From Methylocystis sp. (lineage in GTDB: Bacteria; Pseudomonadota; Alphaproteobacteria; Rhizobiales; Beijerinckiaceae): a DNA stretch of 44,055 bases. Made by a program: the position numbers and the translations under genes. A model generated the notes under the pieces. That model was not told the DNA's origin. It did not search any database and saw nothing but the letters and a program-made list of their open reading frames with translations. Location of the stretch: the NCBI GenBank assembly GCA_016178015.1, contig JACOUB010000037.1:1-44055 (forward strand), read 5' to 3'. This document shows positions 23,230 to 31,066 of this stretch, piece after piece. Each line of letters starts with the position of its first letter. Position 1 is the first letter of the stretch.

Positions 23230-24162
23230 ATGCGCGTCGTCTTCATGGGCACGCCCGATTTTGCCGCGCCGCTGCTCGAGACCATCGTCGCCAAGGGCCA
23301 TGACGTCGCCGCGGTCTACACGCGCCCGCCCGCTCCCGGCGGACGGCGCGGCTGCGAGCTGCGCCGTTCGCCCGTGCATGAACTCGCCGACAGGCTGGCC
23401 ATTGCGGTCCTTACGCCCAACAGCTTGAAGAGCGCGCCAGCAATCGAGGCGTTCGCGGCGCTCGGCGCGGAGGTCGGCGTGGTCGCCGCTTACGGCTTGA
23501 TCCTGCCGCAAGCCATTCTCGACGCGCCGCGCTTCGGTTGCCTCAATCTGCATGGCTCGCTGTTGCCGCGCTGGCGCGGCGCCGCGCCCATCCAGCGCGC
23601 CGTGATGGCGGGCGACACGGAGACCGGCGTGATGGTCATGAAGATGGAGGCCGGGCTGGACACCGGGCCGGTGGCCTTAAGCGCCCGCATTCCCGTCGGT
23701 CCCGACACGACAGCAGGCGAATTGCAGCACGAATTGTCCTTGCTCGGCGCCGAGCTCATGAGCGACGCGCTGGAGGCGCTGGCGCGAGGCAAGCTGACCT
23801 TCGCGCCGCAAGCCGCCGAAGGCGTCACCTATGCGCAAAAGATCGACAAGGCCGAATGCCGGATCGATTGGCGCCGTTGCGCGCACGATGCGCACAATCT
23901 TATTCGCGGTCTCTCGCCATCGCCCGGCGCCTTTTTCGAGGCCGACCTCGGCCATGGCGTCGAGCGCGTAAAGGTTTTGCAAACGCGGCTCGAGAGCGGT
24001 TCCGGCGCGCCGGGCGCCGTGCTCGACGACCGCGGCCTGGTCGCTTGCGGCGACGGCGCGCTGCGGCTGGTCCGCGTGCAGCGCGGCGGCGGCGCGCCCA
24101 TGAGCGTCGACGAATTCCTGCGCGGCCGCAAACTCGCGCCCGGCGCGCTGCTTGCGGCATAG
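23230..24162 (+). CDS. fmt: Methionyl-tRNA formyltransferase
   Basis: Transfers a formyl group from 10-formyl-THF to Met-tRNA-fMet. The 310-residue protein opens [20 protein letters not shown]; the catalytic and folate site is [19 protein letters not shown] (Asn and His), with the catalytic Asp in [10 protein letters not shown]. The C-terminal OB-like tRNA-binding domain follows [15 protein letters not shown]. Second gene of def-fmt-truA; the stop is two bases before the truA ATG. Confidence 0.97.
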   Translation: MRVVFMGTPDFAAPLLETIVAKGHDVAAVYTRPPAPGGRRGCELRRSPVHELADRLAIAVLTPNSLKSAPAIEAFAALGAEVGVVAAYGLILPQAILDAPRFGCLNLHGSLLPRWRGAAPIQRAVMAGDTETGVMVMKMEAGLDTGPVALSARIPVGPDTTAGELQHELSLLGAELMSDALEALARGKLTFAPQAAEGVTYAQKIDKAECRIDWRRCAHDAHNLIRGLSPSPGAFFEADLGHGVERVKVLQTRLESGSGAPGAVLDDRGLVACGDGALRLVRVQRGGGAPMSVDEFLRGRKLAPGALLAA

Positions 24163-24164
24163 AT

Positions 24165-24902
24165 ATGCCGCGCTTCGCCCTGACCCTCGAATATGACGGC
24201 GCGCCGTTCGTCGGCTGGCAGCGGCAGGCCAATGGCGCATCCGTGCAGCAGCGGCTCGAGGACGCCGTGTTCGCGCTCACCGGCGAGCGGCGCGTCGTGC
24301 ATGGCGCCGGCCGCACCGACGCCGGCGTTCATGCGCTCGGGCAAGTCGCGCATGTCGATCTGGCGCGCCAGTGGCGGGAGGATCGGCTGCGCGATGCGCT
24401 CAACGCGCATTTGCGGCCGCACCCGATAGCCGTTCTGGAAACGAAAAGCGTCGGCGAGGAGTTCGAGGCGCGCCTGTCCGCCGTGCGCCGCCATTACCGT
24501 TATGTGATCGACAATCGCCGCGCGCCGCTCGCTTTGCAGGCGGGACGCGCCTGGCACATCAAACGCCGGTTGGACGCCGACGCCATGGGCGTCGCGGCGC
24601 GCGCGCTGATCGGACGCCATGACTTCACGACCTTTCGCGCTTCCGAGTGTCAGGCGGCTTCCCCCATCCGCACGCTGGAGCGTCTCGACGTGCGCCGCGA
24701 CGACGAGCTGATCGAGATCACGGCCAGCGCGCGCTCTTTCCTGCACCGGCAGGTGCGTTCGATGGTTGGGTCGCTCGAGCATGTCGGCTCGGGCAAGTGG
24801 AGCGCTGCGGATTTGCGCGCCGCGCTGGAGGCGAGGGAGCGCGCGCGTTGCGGCCAGGTCGCGCCCCCGCACGGGCTCTATCTCGTCGCGGTGGAGTATT
24901 GA
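24165..24902 (+). CDS. truA: tRNA pseudouridine(38-40) synthase
   Basis: TruA isomerises uridines 38-40 in the anticodon arm of many tRNAs. Start set at 24165, two bases after the fmt stop, giving 245 residues. [19 protein letters not shown] and [19 protein letters not shown] (catalytic D52) are diagnostic, with [20 protein letters not shown] in the C-terminal half. Typical length. End of the def-fmt-truA operon; the following 213 bp hold no gene and a worn palindromic repeat. Confidence 0.97.
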   Translation: MPRFALTLEYDGAPFVGWQRQANGASVQQRLEDAVFALTGERRVVHGAGRTDAGVHALGQVAHVDLARQWREDRLRDALNAHLRPHPIAVLETKSVGEEFEARLSAVRRHYRYVIDNRRAPLALQAGRAWHIKRRLDADAMGVAARALIGRHDFTTFRASECQAASPIRTLERLDVRRDDELIEITASARSFLHRQVRSMVGSLEHVGSGKWSAADLRAALEARERARCGQVAPPHGLYLVAVEY

Positions 24903-24937
24903 GATGCATAACGCCAGCGGCGCAGAATATTGATCAG

Positions 24938-25053
24938 CGTCATGCCCATGCTTGTCACGAGCGTCCACGCCTTGTTTTCTCAACAAGCAAAAGCAACTTT
25001 CGATTGCGCAAAAGACATGCGCCGGACAACCTTGCGACAAGCGCTGGCATGGC
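24938..25053. repeat. Palindromic repeat family A, degenerate copy
   Basis: Starts CGTCATGCCCATGCTTGTCA and ends GACAAGCGCTGGCATGGCG, a worn version of the hairpin ends seen at 5582 and 29311. The interior differs and is AT-richer. Confidence 0.55.
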
Positions 25054-25115
25054 GGATCATGGATTTGGCGCCATGGGAACAAGATGCGTCGTGATTTTAA
25101 CGAGAGGCTCTTTTT

Positions 25116-25916
25116 GTGCAGCCACAAGATGGATTTGCAATGAGCGGTGTTCTCGCTCTGACTGCGAAAAATCTCGCTCTTCCCGGCGTGCGGCACGCCT
25201 TCTTCACGCGCCGAGGCGGGGTGTCTGCGGGCGTCTATGATTCGCTTAACGGCGGCGTCGGCTCTCATGACGAGCCGGCGCGCGTGCGCGAGAACAGGGC
25301 GCGCATGGCGCGTCATCTTGCGACAAGCGCCGAGCGTCTGCTGGTTCCTTTTCAAACTCATTCGAGCGACGCCATTGCCGTGTCCGCGCCATGGCGCGCC
25401 AGCGAACGACCGCGCTGCGACGGATTGACGACGCGAACGCCCGCCCTCGCCTTAGGCGTCACCGGCGCCGATTGCGGCATGTTGCTGTTCGCGGACGCTC
25501 GAGCCGGCGTCGTCGGCGCGGCGCATGCGGGTTGGAAGGGCGCCTTGTCCGGCGTGATCGAAGCGACCGTCGCGGCGATGGCGACGCAAGGCGCGCGCCG
25601 CGCCAACATCCACATCGCGCTCGGCCCGACGATCGCGCGCGAGAGTTACGAGGTCGGCGCGGATTTCATCGAGCGCTTCGTGTCGCAAGATCGAGAATAT
25701 GCGCGTTTCTTTTCGCCATCGACGCGCGAAGGCCATGCGATGTTTGATCTGCCCGGGTTCATCGCGGCGAGGGTCGAGACGCTCGGCGTCGCTTCGTTCG
25801 AGAATATCGGCGTCGACACCTATGCGGACGAGACGCGCTGCTTCAGCTATCGGCGCAGCGTGCATCGCCATGAGCCGGATTACGGCCGGCTCGTCTCGGC
25901 GATCGTATTGGGGTGA
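25116..25916 (+). CDS. pgeF: Peptidoglycan editing factor PgeF (laccase-domain protein)
   Basis: Member of the YfiH/YlmD/PgeF family (DUF152), cytosolic enzymes proposed to correct misincorporated serine in peptidoglycan precursors; older names are multicopper polyphenol oxidase or purine nucleoside phosphorylase. The 266-residue product has HAFFTRRGGVSAGVYDSLNG, QTHSSDAI, VTGADCGMLLFAD and GAAHAGWKGALSG, which carry the His/Cys metal site and are the family hallmark. A GTG start at 25116 is favoured by GAGAGG eight bases upstream; the ATG at 25140 is the alternative. Its stop abuts a GC-rich hairpin repeat shared with the convergent carA. Confidence 0.92.
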   Translation: MQPQDGFAMSGVLALTAKNLALPGVRHAFFTRRGGVSAGVYDSLNGGVGSHDEPARVRENRARMARHLATSAERLLVPFQTHSSDAIAVSAPWRASERPRCDGLTTRTPALALGVTGADCGMLLFADARAGVVGAAHAGWKGALSGVIEATVAAMATQGARRANIHIALGPTIARESYEVGADFIERFVSQDREYARFFSPSTREGHAMFDLPGFIAARVETLGVASFENIGVDTYADETRCFSYRRSVHRHEPDYGRLVSAIVLG

Positions 25917-26027
25917 CCCCCTCCCCAACCCTCCCCCGCTTCGCTTCGCTCGCGGGAGAGGGAGCGCGCGAAACGCTGATCATTGGGGTCCCCTCTCCCG
26001 CGGAGCGGGGGAGGGACAGGGAGGGGG
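25917..26027. repeat. GC-rich paired hairpin repeat, family B, copy 3
   Basis: Begins the base after the pgeF stop and ends three bases before the carA stop, so it fills the convergent gap completely and may serve as a two-way terminator. CCCCCTCCCCAACCCTCCCC and GGGGGAGGGACAGGGAGGGG are the outer arms; the linker is GCGCGAAACGCTGATC. Confidence 0.85.
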
Positions 26028-26030
26028 TAG

Positions 26031-27227
26031 TCACGCCGTCCTCGCCTTCTCCATCATCTCGACGAATCGTCTGAACAAATAGTGGCTGTCCTGCGGGCCG
26101 GGCGAGGCCTCCGGGTGGTGCTGCACGGAAAACGCCGGACGATCCCTCAAAGCGATGCCGCAATTGGAGCCGTCGAACAGCGAGCGGTGCGTCTCCGCCG
26201 CGTTGGCCGGCAGGCTGTCGCGATCCACGGCAAAGCCGTGGTTCATCGAAACGATCTCCACCTTGCCGGTCGTAAAGTCCTTCACCGGATGATTGGCGCC
26301 GTGATGGCCCTGCGGCATTTTCTTGGTCTTGGCGCCGACCGCCAGGGCCATCATCTGGTGGCCGAGACAGATGCCGAACACCGGCACTTTCCTCTCCAAC
26401 AGGTCTCTGATCACCGGCGCCGCGTATTTGCCGGTCTCGGCCGGATCGCCGGGGCCGTTGGAGAGGAACACGCCATCCGGCTTCAGGGCGAGAATGGCCT
26501 CGGCTGCGGCGTCGGCCGGCGCGACAATCACGTCGCACCCCGATTCCGCGAGCAGCCGCAAGATGTTGCGCTTGACGCCATAATCGATGGCGACGACGCG
26601 ATACTTGGCCGTCCCATCCCGCTTGCCATAGCCCTTGCCCAGCCGCCACGTGGTTTCGTCCCAGCCGTAACGCTTGGGCGTGGTGACGGAGGGAACAAGA
26701 TCCATCCCGTCGATGCCGGGCCAGGCGGCGGCTTCGGCGCGCAAGGCAGGAAGGTCGAAGGCGCCGTCGGCGGCATGGGCGATGACGGCGTTCGGCATGC
26801 CCTTTTCGCGGATGAGCGTGGTCAGCGCGCGCGTGTCTATGCCGCACAGTCCGACAATGCCGCGCGCTTTGAGCCAGACGTCGAGATGGCGGGTGGCGCG
26901 ATGGCTGGACGGCTCGCTCGCCGGCGCGCCGACGACGACGCCGCGCACGCCCGCGCAAGCCGTAAGATCGACGGTCTCAATGTCTTCGTCATTGACGCCG
27001 ACATTGCCGATGTGCGGGAACGTGAAGGTGACGATCTGTCCGGCATAGGACGGGTCGGTGAGGATTTCCTGGTAGCCGGTCATCGCCGTGTTGAAGCAGA
27101 CTTCGCCGACCGCCTTGCCCACGGCGCCGAGGCCAAAACCCTCGATGACCGCGCCGCCGGCGAGAACCAGCACGCCGGTATGGACGGGCGTCGTCCAGCC
27201 TGTTTCTTCGGCTTGATCTAGGCTCAT
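26031..27227 (-). CDS. carA: Carbamoyl-phosphate synthase small subunit
   Basis: Glutamine amidotransferase subunit (398 residues) that supplies ammonia to CarB for carbamoyl phosphate, feeding arginine and pyrimidine synthesis. The N-terminal domain has VLVLAGGAVIEGFGLGA and FNTAMTGYQEILTDPSYAGQ; the class I amidotransferase domain has FLSNGPGDP, the nucleophile in GICLGHQMMALAVGAK, and the His-Glu pair in QHHPEASPGPQD. Typical length. carB is not in the window. Divergent from a GatB/YqeY gene. Confidence 0.97.
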   Translation of the reverse strand: MSLDQAEETGWTTPVHTGVLVLAGGAVIEGFGLGAVGKAVGEVCFNTAMTGYQEILTDPSYAGQIVTFTFPHIGNVGVNDEDIETVDLTACAGVRGVVVGAPASEPSSHRATRHLDVWLKARGIVGLCGIDTRALTTLIREKGMPNAVIAHAADGAFDLPALRAEAAAWPGIDGMDLVPSVTTPKRYGWDETTWRLGKGYGKRDGTAKYRVVAIDYGVKRNILRLLAESGCDVIVAPADAAAEAILALKPDGVFLSNGPGDPAETGKYAAPVIRDLLERKVPVFGICLGHQMMALAVGAKTKKMPQGHHGANHPVKDFTTGKVEIVSMNHGFAVDRDSLPANAAETHRSLFDGSNCGIALRDRPAFSVQHHPEASPGPQDSHYLFRRFVEMMEKARTA

Positions 27228-27309
27228 GCCCGCTCTACACCCTGTTTGGTCGGCCGGTCGCCCCGCGCGGCCCTCGATCTAATCCATTTGGCCTCGAAGT
27301 GGAAACAGA

Positions 27310-27759
27310 ATGCGCGAACGGTTCACGGCCGATCTCAAGGCGGCGATGAAGAGCGGCGACAAGCTGCGGGTCGGCGCCCTGCGTCTCGTCAGTGCGGCGC
27401 TGAAGGACCGCGACATCGAGGCGCGCGGCCAAGGTAAGAGCGTGACCGAGGGCGACATCCTGGCGCTCTTGCAAAAGATGATCAAGAGCCGCCAGGAATC
27501 GTTCGAGATATTTGAAAAAGCCGGCCGGACCGATCTCGCCGACCAGGAGCGCGGCGAGATCGAGGTGATCTCCAGCTATCTGCCGGCGCAGCTCAGCGAA
27601 GCCGAGGTCGCGGACGCGGTCAAAGCGGCGATCGCCGAGACCGGCGCCGCCTCGATCAAGGACATGGGCAAGGTGGTCGCCGTCCTCAAGGCGAAATACG
27701 CCGGCCGCATGGATTTCGCCAAGGCGAGCGCCGTCGCGAAGGCGGCGCTGTCGGGGTAG
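27310..27759 (+). CDS. GatB/YqeY domain protein
   Basis: A 149-residue helical protein related to the tail domain of GatB, the tRNA-dependent amidotransferase subunit. MRERFTADLKAAMKSGDKLR, RLVSAALKDRDIEARGQGK, and EIEVISSYLPAQLSEAEVAD through SIKDMGKVVAVLKAKYAGRM are full-length family matches. Free-standing copies are thought to bind tRNA or modulate amidation, but function is not settled. In many alphaproteobacteria it lies between carA and dnaG; carA is present here, but nnrU has the position where dnaG would be expected. Confidence 0.92.
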   Translation: MRERFTADLKAAMKSGDKLRVGALRLVSAALKDRDIEARGQGKSVTEGDILALLQKMIKSRQESFEIFEKAGRTDLADQERGEIEVISSYLPAQLSEAEVADAVKAAIAETGAASIKDMGKVVAVLKAKYAGRMDFAKASAVAKAALSG

Positions 27760-27766
27760 GGTGTTT

Positions 27767-27835
27767 CCCTCTCCCCGCGTGCGGGGAGAGGGTCAGGGTA
27801 CCCCAGCCCTCTCCCCGTCAACGGGGAGAGGGGGC
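27767..27835. repeat. Double CCCTCTCCCC hairpin, family C
   Basis: Two consecutive perfect hairpins, CCCTCTCCCCGC-gt-GCGGGGAGAGGG and CCCTCTCCCCGT-caa-CGGGGAGAGGG, separated by TCAGGGTACCCCAG. They lie right after the yqeY-type gene and could terminate its transcript. Confidence 0.7.
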
Positions 27836-27857
27836 GCTGCAATCGGGAGGGATTTCG

Positions 27858-28445
27858 ATGCCGACGATGATTGTTGGACTGGCGCTATTCTTGGGCGTTC
27901 ATTCGGTTCGCATTTTTGCGGAAGATTGGCGAACCGACGTCGTCGCCCGCATCGGCTTGACGAAATGGAAGGTCGTTTACGGCGCGGCGTCCCTGGTTGG
28001 TTTTGCGCTGATCGTCTGGGGCTTCGCGTCGGCGCGCCAGGAGCCGCTGGCGGTGTGGCAGCCGCCGGCCATGCTGCTCCCGGTCGCGGTCGCTCTGACG
28101 TTGGTGAGCTTCATCCTGCTCGCCGCGTTCATGGTCCCCCGCACCCAGATCAAGGCGCGCCTGCATCACCCCATGGTTCTCGGCGTGGCGGTCTGGGCGT
28201 TCGCTCACTTGCTGGTAGCCAAGACGCTTCCCGACATTGTCTTGTTCGGCAGCTTCCTGGCGTGGGCCGTCGTGGATGCGCGCGCAACTTACGCGCGGGA
28301 TCGGGCGGCAAACGTCGTCTATCCAAAGGGCGATCTCGTCCCAACCTTGCTCGCCGCGGCGGCAGGCGTCGTCCTGTGGGCCGCGTTCGCCTTTTGGCTG
28401 CACGGCTTCCTGATCGGCGTGTCGCCGATGGCGGATCGACTGTGA
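27858..28445 (+). CDS. nnrU: NnrU family membrane protein
   Basis: A 195-residue inner-membrane protein with about six hydrophobic segments. MIVGLALFLGVHSVRIFAED, WKVVYGAASLVGFALIVWGF, and KARLHHPMVLGVAVWAFAHL with LVAKTLPDIVLFGSFLAWAV after it fit NnrU, first described with nitric-oxide respiration genes and related to the plant carotenoid isomerase partner Z-ISO. No nitrite or nitric-oxide reductase gene is near, so here its role may lie elsewhere (haem-linked isomerase chemistry has been suggested for relatives). Convergent with thiD across a 13-bp stem hairpin. Confidence 0.85.
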   Translation: MPTMIVGLALFLGVHSVRIFAEDWRTDVVARIGLTKWKVVYGAASLVGFALIVWGFASARQEPLAVWQPPAMLLPVAVALTLVSFILLAAFMVPRTQIKARLHHPMVLGVAVWAFAHLLVAKTLPDIVLFGSFLAWAVVDARATYARDRAANVVYPKGDLVPTLLAAAAGVVLWAAFAFWLHGFLIGVSPMADRL

Positions 28446-28450
28446 TCGGT

Positions 28451-28480
28451 AGACAGTGATCAGATCACTGATCACTGTCT
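28451..28480. terminator. 13-bp perfect hairpin between convergent nnrU and thiD
   Basis: AGACAGTGATCAG, loop ATCA, CTGATCACTGTCT. The right arm includes the thiD stop codon (28472-28474). There is no U-tract on either side, so efficiency as an intrinsic terminator is doubtful, but the placement suits a two-way barrier. Confidence 0.5.
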
Positions 28481-29281
28481 CCACAGGGCGAAGAAATGGT
28501 GGGGCGGCCCGTTTCCGCCGCCCACCCGCAACGCGTCCGCCGCCGCCAGCGCTCCTTCGAGCCAGTCTTTGGCCGCGGCGATCGCCTCGACGAGGCCCGC
28601 GCCGTGGGCGAGATGCGCGGCGATGGCGGATGACAGCGCGCAGCCTGTGCCGTGCGTATGGCGCGTTTCGATTCGTTTGCCGCGAAAGAGGCGGACCTTC
28701 GATCCGTCGAACAGCACGTCGATGGGTTCGCCCGCAAGATGCCCGCCCGTAACCAGCGCGGCCTTTGCGCCCCGCTCGACCAGGGCGCGCGCTTGCGCGG
28801 CCATTTCTTCCGTATCGCGCGCTTGCGGCGCGCCGGCAAACGCCGCCGCTTCCTGAAGATTCGGCGTAACGAGATCGACCAGCGGCAGAATTCGGCGCGC
28901 CGCTTCCAGCAGTCCGACGGCGTTCGCGGACGCTCCCAACGTCGGGTCGAGCACGGGGTCGAACACGACGTTGCGCGCCTTGCCCTGTGCCAGCGAGTTT
29001 GCGACCGCGTCGGCGACGCCGGGGTCGGCAAGCATCCCGATCTTCACGGCGTCGACGGCGATGTCTGAAAAAATCGCGTCGATCTGCGCCGCTGCGATCT
29101 CCGCCGGGACCGCGTGAACCAGACTGACGCCGCGCGTGTTCTGCGCCGTCAGCGCGGTAATGACTCCCATGCCGTAACAGGACAGCGCCGAGAAGGTCTT
29201 GATATCCGCTTGAACGCCGGCGCCGCCGGAAGGATCGGAGCCGGCGATCGATAGGACATTGGGAATGTTGCGGGCGCTCAC
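28472..29281 (-). CDS. thiD: Hydroxymethylpyrimidine/phosphomethylpyrimidine kinase
   Basis: Ribokinase-fold enzyme (269 residues) that phosphorylates HMP and HMP-P for thiamine synthesis. VLSIAGSDPSGGAGVQADIK is the family opening; the substrate and ATP sites appear in VFDPVLDPTLGAS, LVTPNLQEAAAFAG, ALVTGGHLAG and the anion hole GTGCALSSAIAAHLAHG. Typical length, start at 29281. Its last codons lie in the hairpin shared with nnrU. No other thi gene is near. Confidence 0.95.
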   Translation of the reverse strand: MSARNIPNVLSIAGSDPSGGAGVQADIKTFSALSCYGMGVITALTAQNTRGVSLVHAVPAEIAAAQIDAIFSDIAVDAVKIGMLADPGVADAVANSLAQGKARNVVFDPVLDPTLGASANAVGLLEAARRILPLVDLVTPNLQEAAAFAGAPQARDTEEMAAQARALVERGAKAALVTGGHLAGEPIDVLFDGSKVRLFRGKRIETRHTHGTGCALSSAIAAHLAHGAGLVEAIAAAKDWLEGALAAADALRVGGGNGPPHHFFALWRQ

Positions 29282-29310
29282 GTTTTTTTTGTCTCGAGCA
29301 GTATTTTACC

Positions 29311-29451
29311 CGTCATGCCCGCGCTTGTCGCGGGCATCCACGGCGACAAGCCGCGGCGCGTTCCGAAGGAAGAGGCGGGACATTTCCGCTTCCCTTCAAA
29401 GTTTTCTATCACGTCCCGGCGTGGATGGCCGGGACAAGCCCGGCCATGACG
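29311..29451. repeat. Paired palindromic intergenic repeat, family A, copy 2
   Basis: Ends CGTCATGCCCGCGCTTGTCG and GGACAAGCCCGGCCATGACG; inverted relative to the copy at 5582-5717, with about 35-40 bp of each end conserved and a different interior. It lies between thiD and the pentapeptide gene. Confidence 0.8.
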
Positions 29452-29483
29452 CGCTGATGGGTCAACATTTTGCGCCGCTGGTA

Positions 29484-30290
29484 TTACTGAACTTGGGCGC
29501 GATCGAGATTGATTGCGCCTTTGAGAAACGCGGCGGCGCCCGCGTCGATGCGCGCTGAATCGAGGTCCAGCCCTTGGGCTGCGACGCCGTCCCATTTTGC
29601 GCCGCGCAAATCGGCGCCGGCCGCCTCTGCGTCTTGGAGCTGCGCCCCGGAGAAATCTGCGCCGGCGGCGTGAACGAAGCGCAGATCGGCGTGCGCCAGA
29701 TTGGCGCCTTCGAGATGCGCGCCCTCGAGCACAGCCATGCGCAACACGGCGCGCATCAGTCCCATGGACTGGTTCTTCATGTCGGCGGAGAGATCGGCGT
29801 GGGCGAATTTGGCGCCGCGCAGATCCGCCCCGGAAAGATCGCTGACGACGCGCGCGTGCGAAAAATCGGCGCCGGCGCAGCGCGCGCGTTGCATTTGCGC
29901 GCCGAAGATATGCGCGCTGCGCAGCGAGGCGCCGGCGAGATCGGCTCCGAGCAACCAAGCTTGATCGAGCGTCGCATCGTCGAGTTTCGTTGCGGACAGG
30001 CGCGTCTTGTTGAGCCGCGCGGCGCGCAGATTGGCGCCGGTGAGATCGAGGCCGGAGAGATCGAGCCCATTGAGGCTCTTGCCGGAAAGATCGAGCGTCG
30101 CGCCGGGCCTGAGCGCCCGCAGCTGCGCCTCAATGTCAGCTCTGGTGAGTTCCGCTTGCGAGAAGGCGGGTTGTTCGAGATCGAGATTAAGCAGCATGTC
30201 GCCTGCATGCGCTGCGCCCATGCAGCCGATGAGCGCAACAGCTCCCGCCAGCGATCGCCGCGTCCTGCCGGGACGTGACGAACCGACCAT
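29484..30290 (-). CDS. Secreted pentapeptide-repeat protein
   Basis: A 268-residue protein with an N-terminal signal peptide (RRSLAGAVALIGCMGAAHAG, cleavage near AHA-GD) and a long run of A(D/N)LXX pentapeptide repeats from about residue 70 to 255, e.g. LDLSGLDLTGANLRAARLN and GADLAGASLRSAHIFGAQM. These build a right-handed quadrilateral beta helix. A periplasmic location is predicted. The start at 30290 overlaps the stop of the upstream HhH gene by one base (TGATG), so the three-gene operon 29484-32818 is tightly coupled. Some pentapeptide proteins mimic DNA and protect gyrase, but the signal peptide argues against that here; the role is unknown. Confidence 0.82.
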   Translation of the reverse strand: MVGSSRPGRTRRSLAGAVALIGCMGAAHAGDMLLNLDLEQPAFSQAELTRADIEAQLRALRPGATLDLSGKSLNGLDLSGLDLTGANLRAARLNKTRLSATKLDDATLDQAWLLGADLAGASLRSAHIFGAQMQRARCAGADFSHARVVSDLSGADLRGAKFAHADLSADMKNQSMGLMRAVLRMAVLEGAHLEGANLAHADLRFVHAAGADFSGAQLQDAEAAGADLRGAKWDGVAAQGLDLDSARIDAGAAAFLKGAINLDRAQVQ

Positions 30291-31051
30291 CAGCCGGACT
30301 CGGCCGGAGCGCCGCCATTTCCCTTCGTCGCCCGCTTGTCTGCAAGCTCCTTGGCTTGCGCCACCCACTTGCCGCGATCGATGCGTCCAGGAACGCCGAG
30401 CGCGGCGCTGACCCATTTGACGTTCTCTGGGGTCCAGGCGGCGATCTGATCGAAATGCCAGACGCCGAGCGCGTGCAGCGTCTCATTGATCTTGGGCCCG
30501 ATTCCTTTGATCCGCGTGAGCTCGTCGGGTCTGCCGCCGCGCGGCTTGGCCAGTTTGGCTGGCGGCGCGCCGGAGGTTTTCTTGTCGGCGCCGGGAGCCG
30601 AGGCGCTCGGCGCCGCGGCTTTTCGCTCGAGCGCGTCATGATCGACGTGGCTAATCTTGCTCACGGGCGCGGGCGTTCCCAACGCCGGCTGCGGCGTCCC
30701 TGCCGCCCGAGAACTGCCTCTCAACACGACGGGAGGCGGCTTTCTCACCGCTGGAGCGGTCGGCCGTTTCGGCGCCAACAGCAGCTTGGCGCCGCCGCCA
30801 GCGGGACAGCCGACGAAATAAGCGGCGAGCAGCAACACTGCCGTCTCCAGCAGCAGGCCGTTACGGCCAGGCAATACCTCCATATAGGCCGCCGCGAAGC
30901 CAGCGCCGAGCACAACGATCGTTGTCCAAATGACCCAGCCGCCGGAAAAACGCGCTCCGGCCTGACGCGTCGTCGTCAGCCAGCCCACCGCCAGTCCAAT
31001 GGCGAGCGCGGGCGCCAACCACATCCAATCTTTAGTGAGCAGATAGAACAT
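30290..31051 (-). CDS. Membrane protein with C-terminal helix-hairpin-helix domain
   Basis: A 253-residue protein with three predicted transmembrane segments in the first 85 residues (WMWLAPALAIGLAVGWL, WVIWTTIVVLGAGFAAAYM, LLLETAVLLLAAYFV), a Pro/Ala-rich linker (about 92-170), and a C-terminal domain DELTRIKGIGPKINETLHAL-GVWHFDQIAAWTPENVKWVS. That domain matches the 'predicted flap endonuclease-1-like 5' DNA nuclease' group (COG3743), which has helix-hairpin-helix motifs but no proven nuclease activity. It lies 15 bp downstream of the OmpA-like gene and overlaps the pentapeptide gene. The combination of membrane anchor and DNA-binding-like fold is shared by many envelope proteins of unknown function. 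Confidence 0.75.
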   Translation of the reverse strand: MFYLLTKDWMWLAPALAIGLAVGWLTTTRQAGARFSGGWVIWTTIVVLGAGFAAAYMEVLPGRNGLLLETAVLLLAAYFVGCPAGGGAKLLLAPKRPTAPAVRKPPPVVLRGSSRAAGTPQPALGTPAPVSKISHVDHDALERKAAAPSASAPGADKKTSGAPPAKLAKPRGGRPDELTRIKGIGPKINETLHALGVWHFDQIAAWTPENVKWVSAALGVPGRIDRGKWVAQAKELADKRATKGNGGAPAESG

Positions 31052-31066
31052 CGACGGTCTCCATCC

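Noticed and set aside
23829-25361. 510-residue minus-strand open frame over fmt, truA and pgeF
   Set aside because: Crosses three well-defined plus-strand genes and has no motifs.
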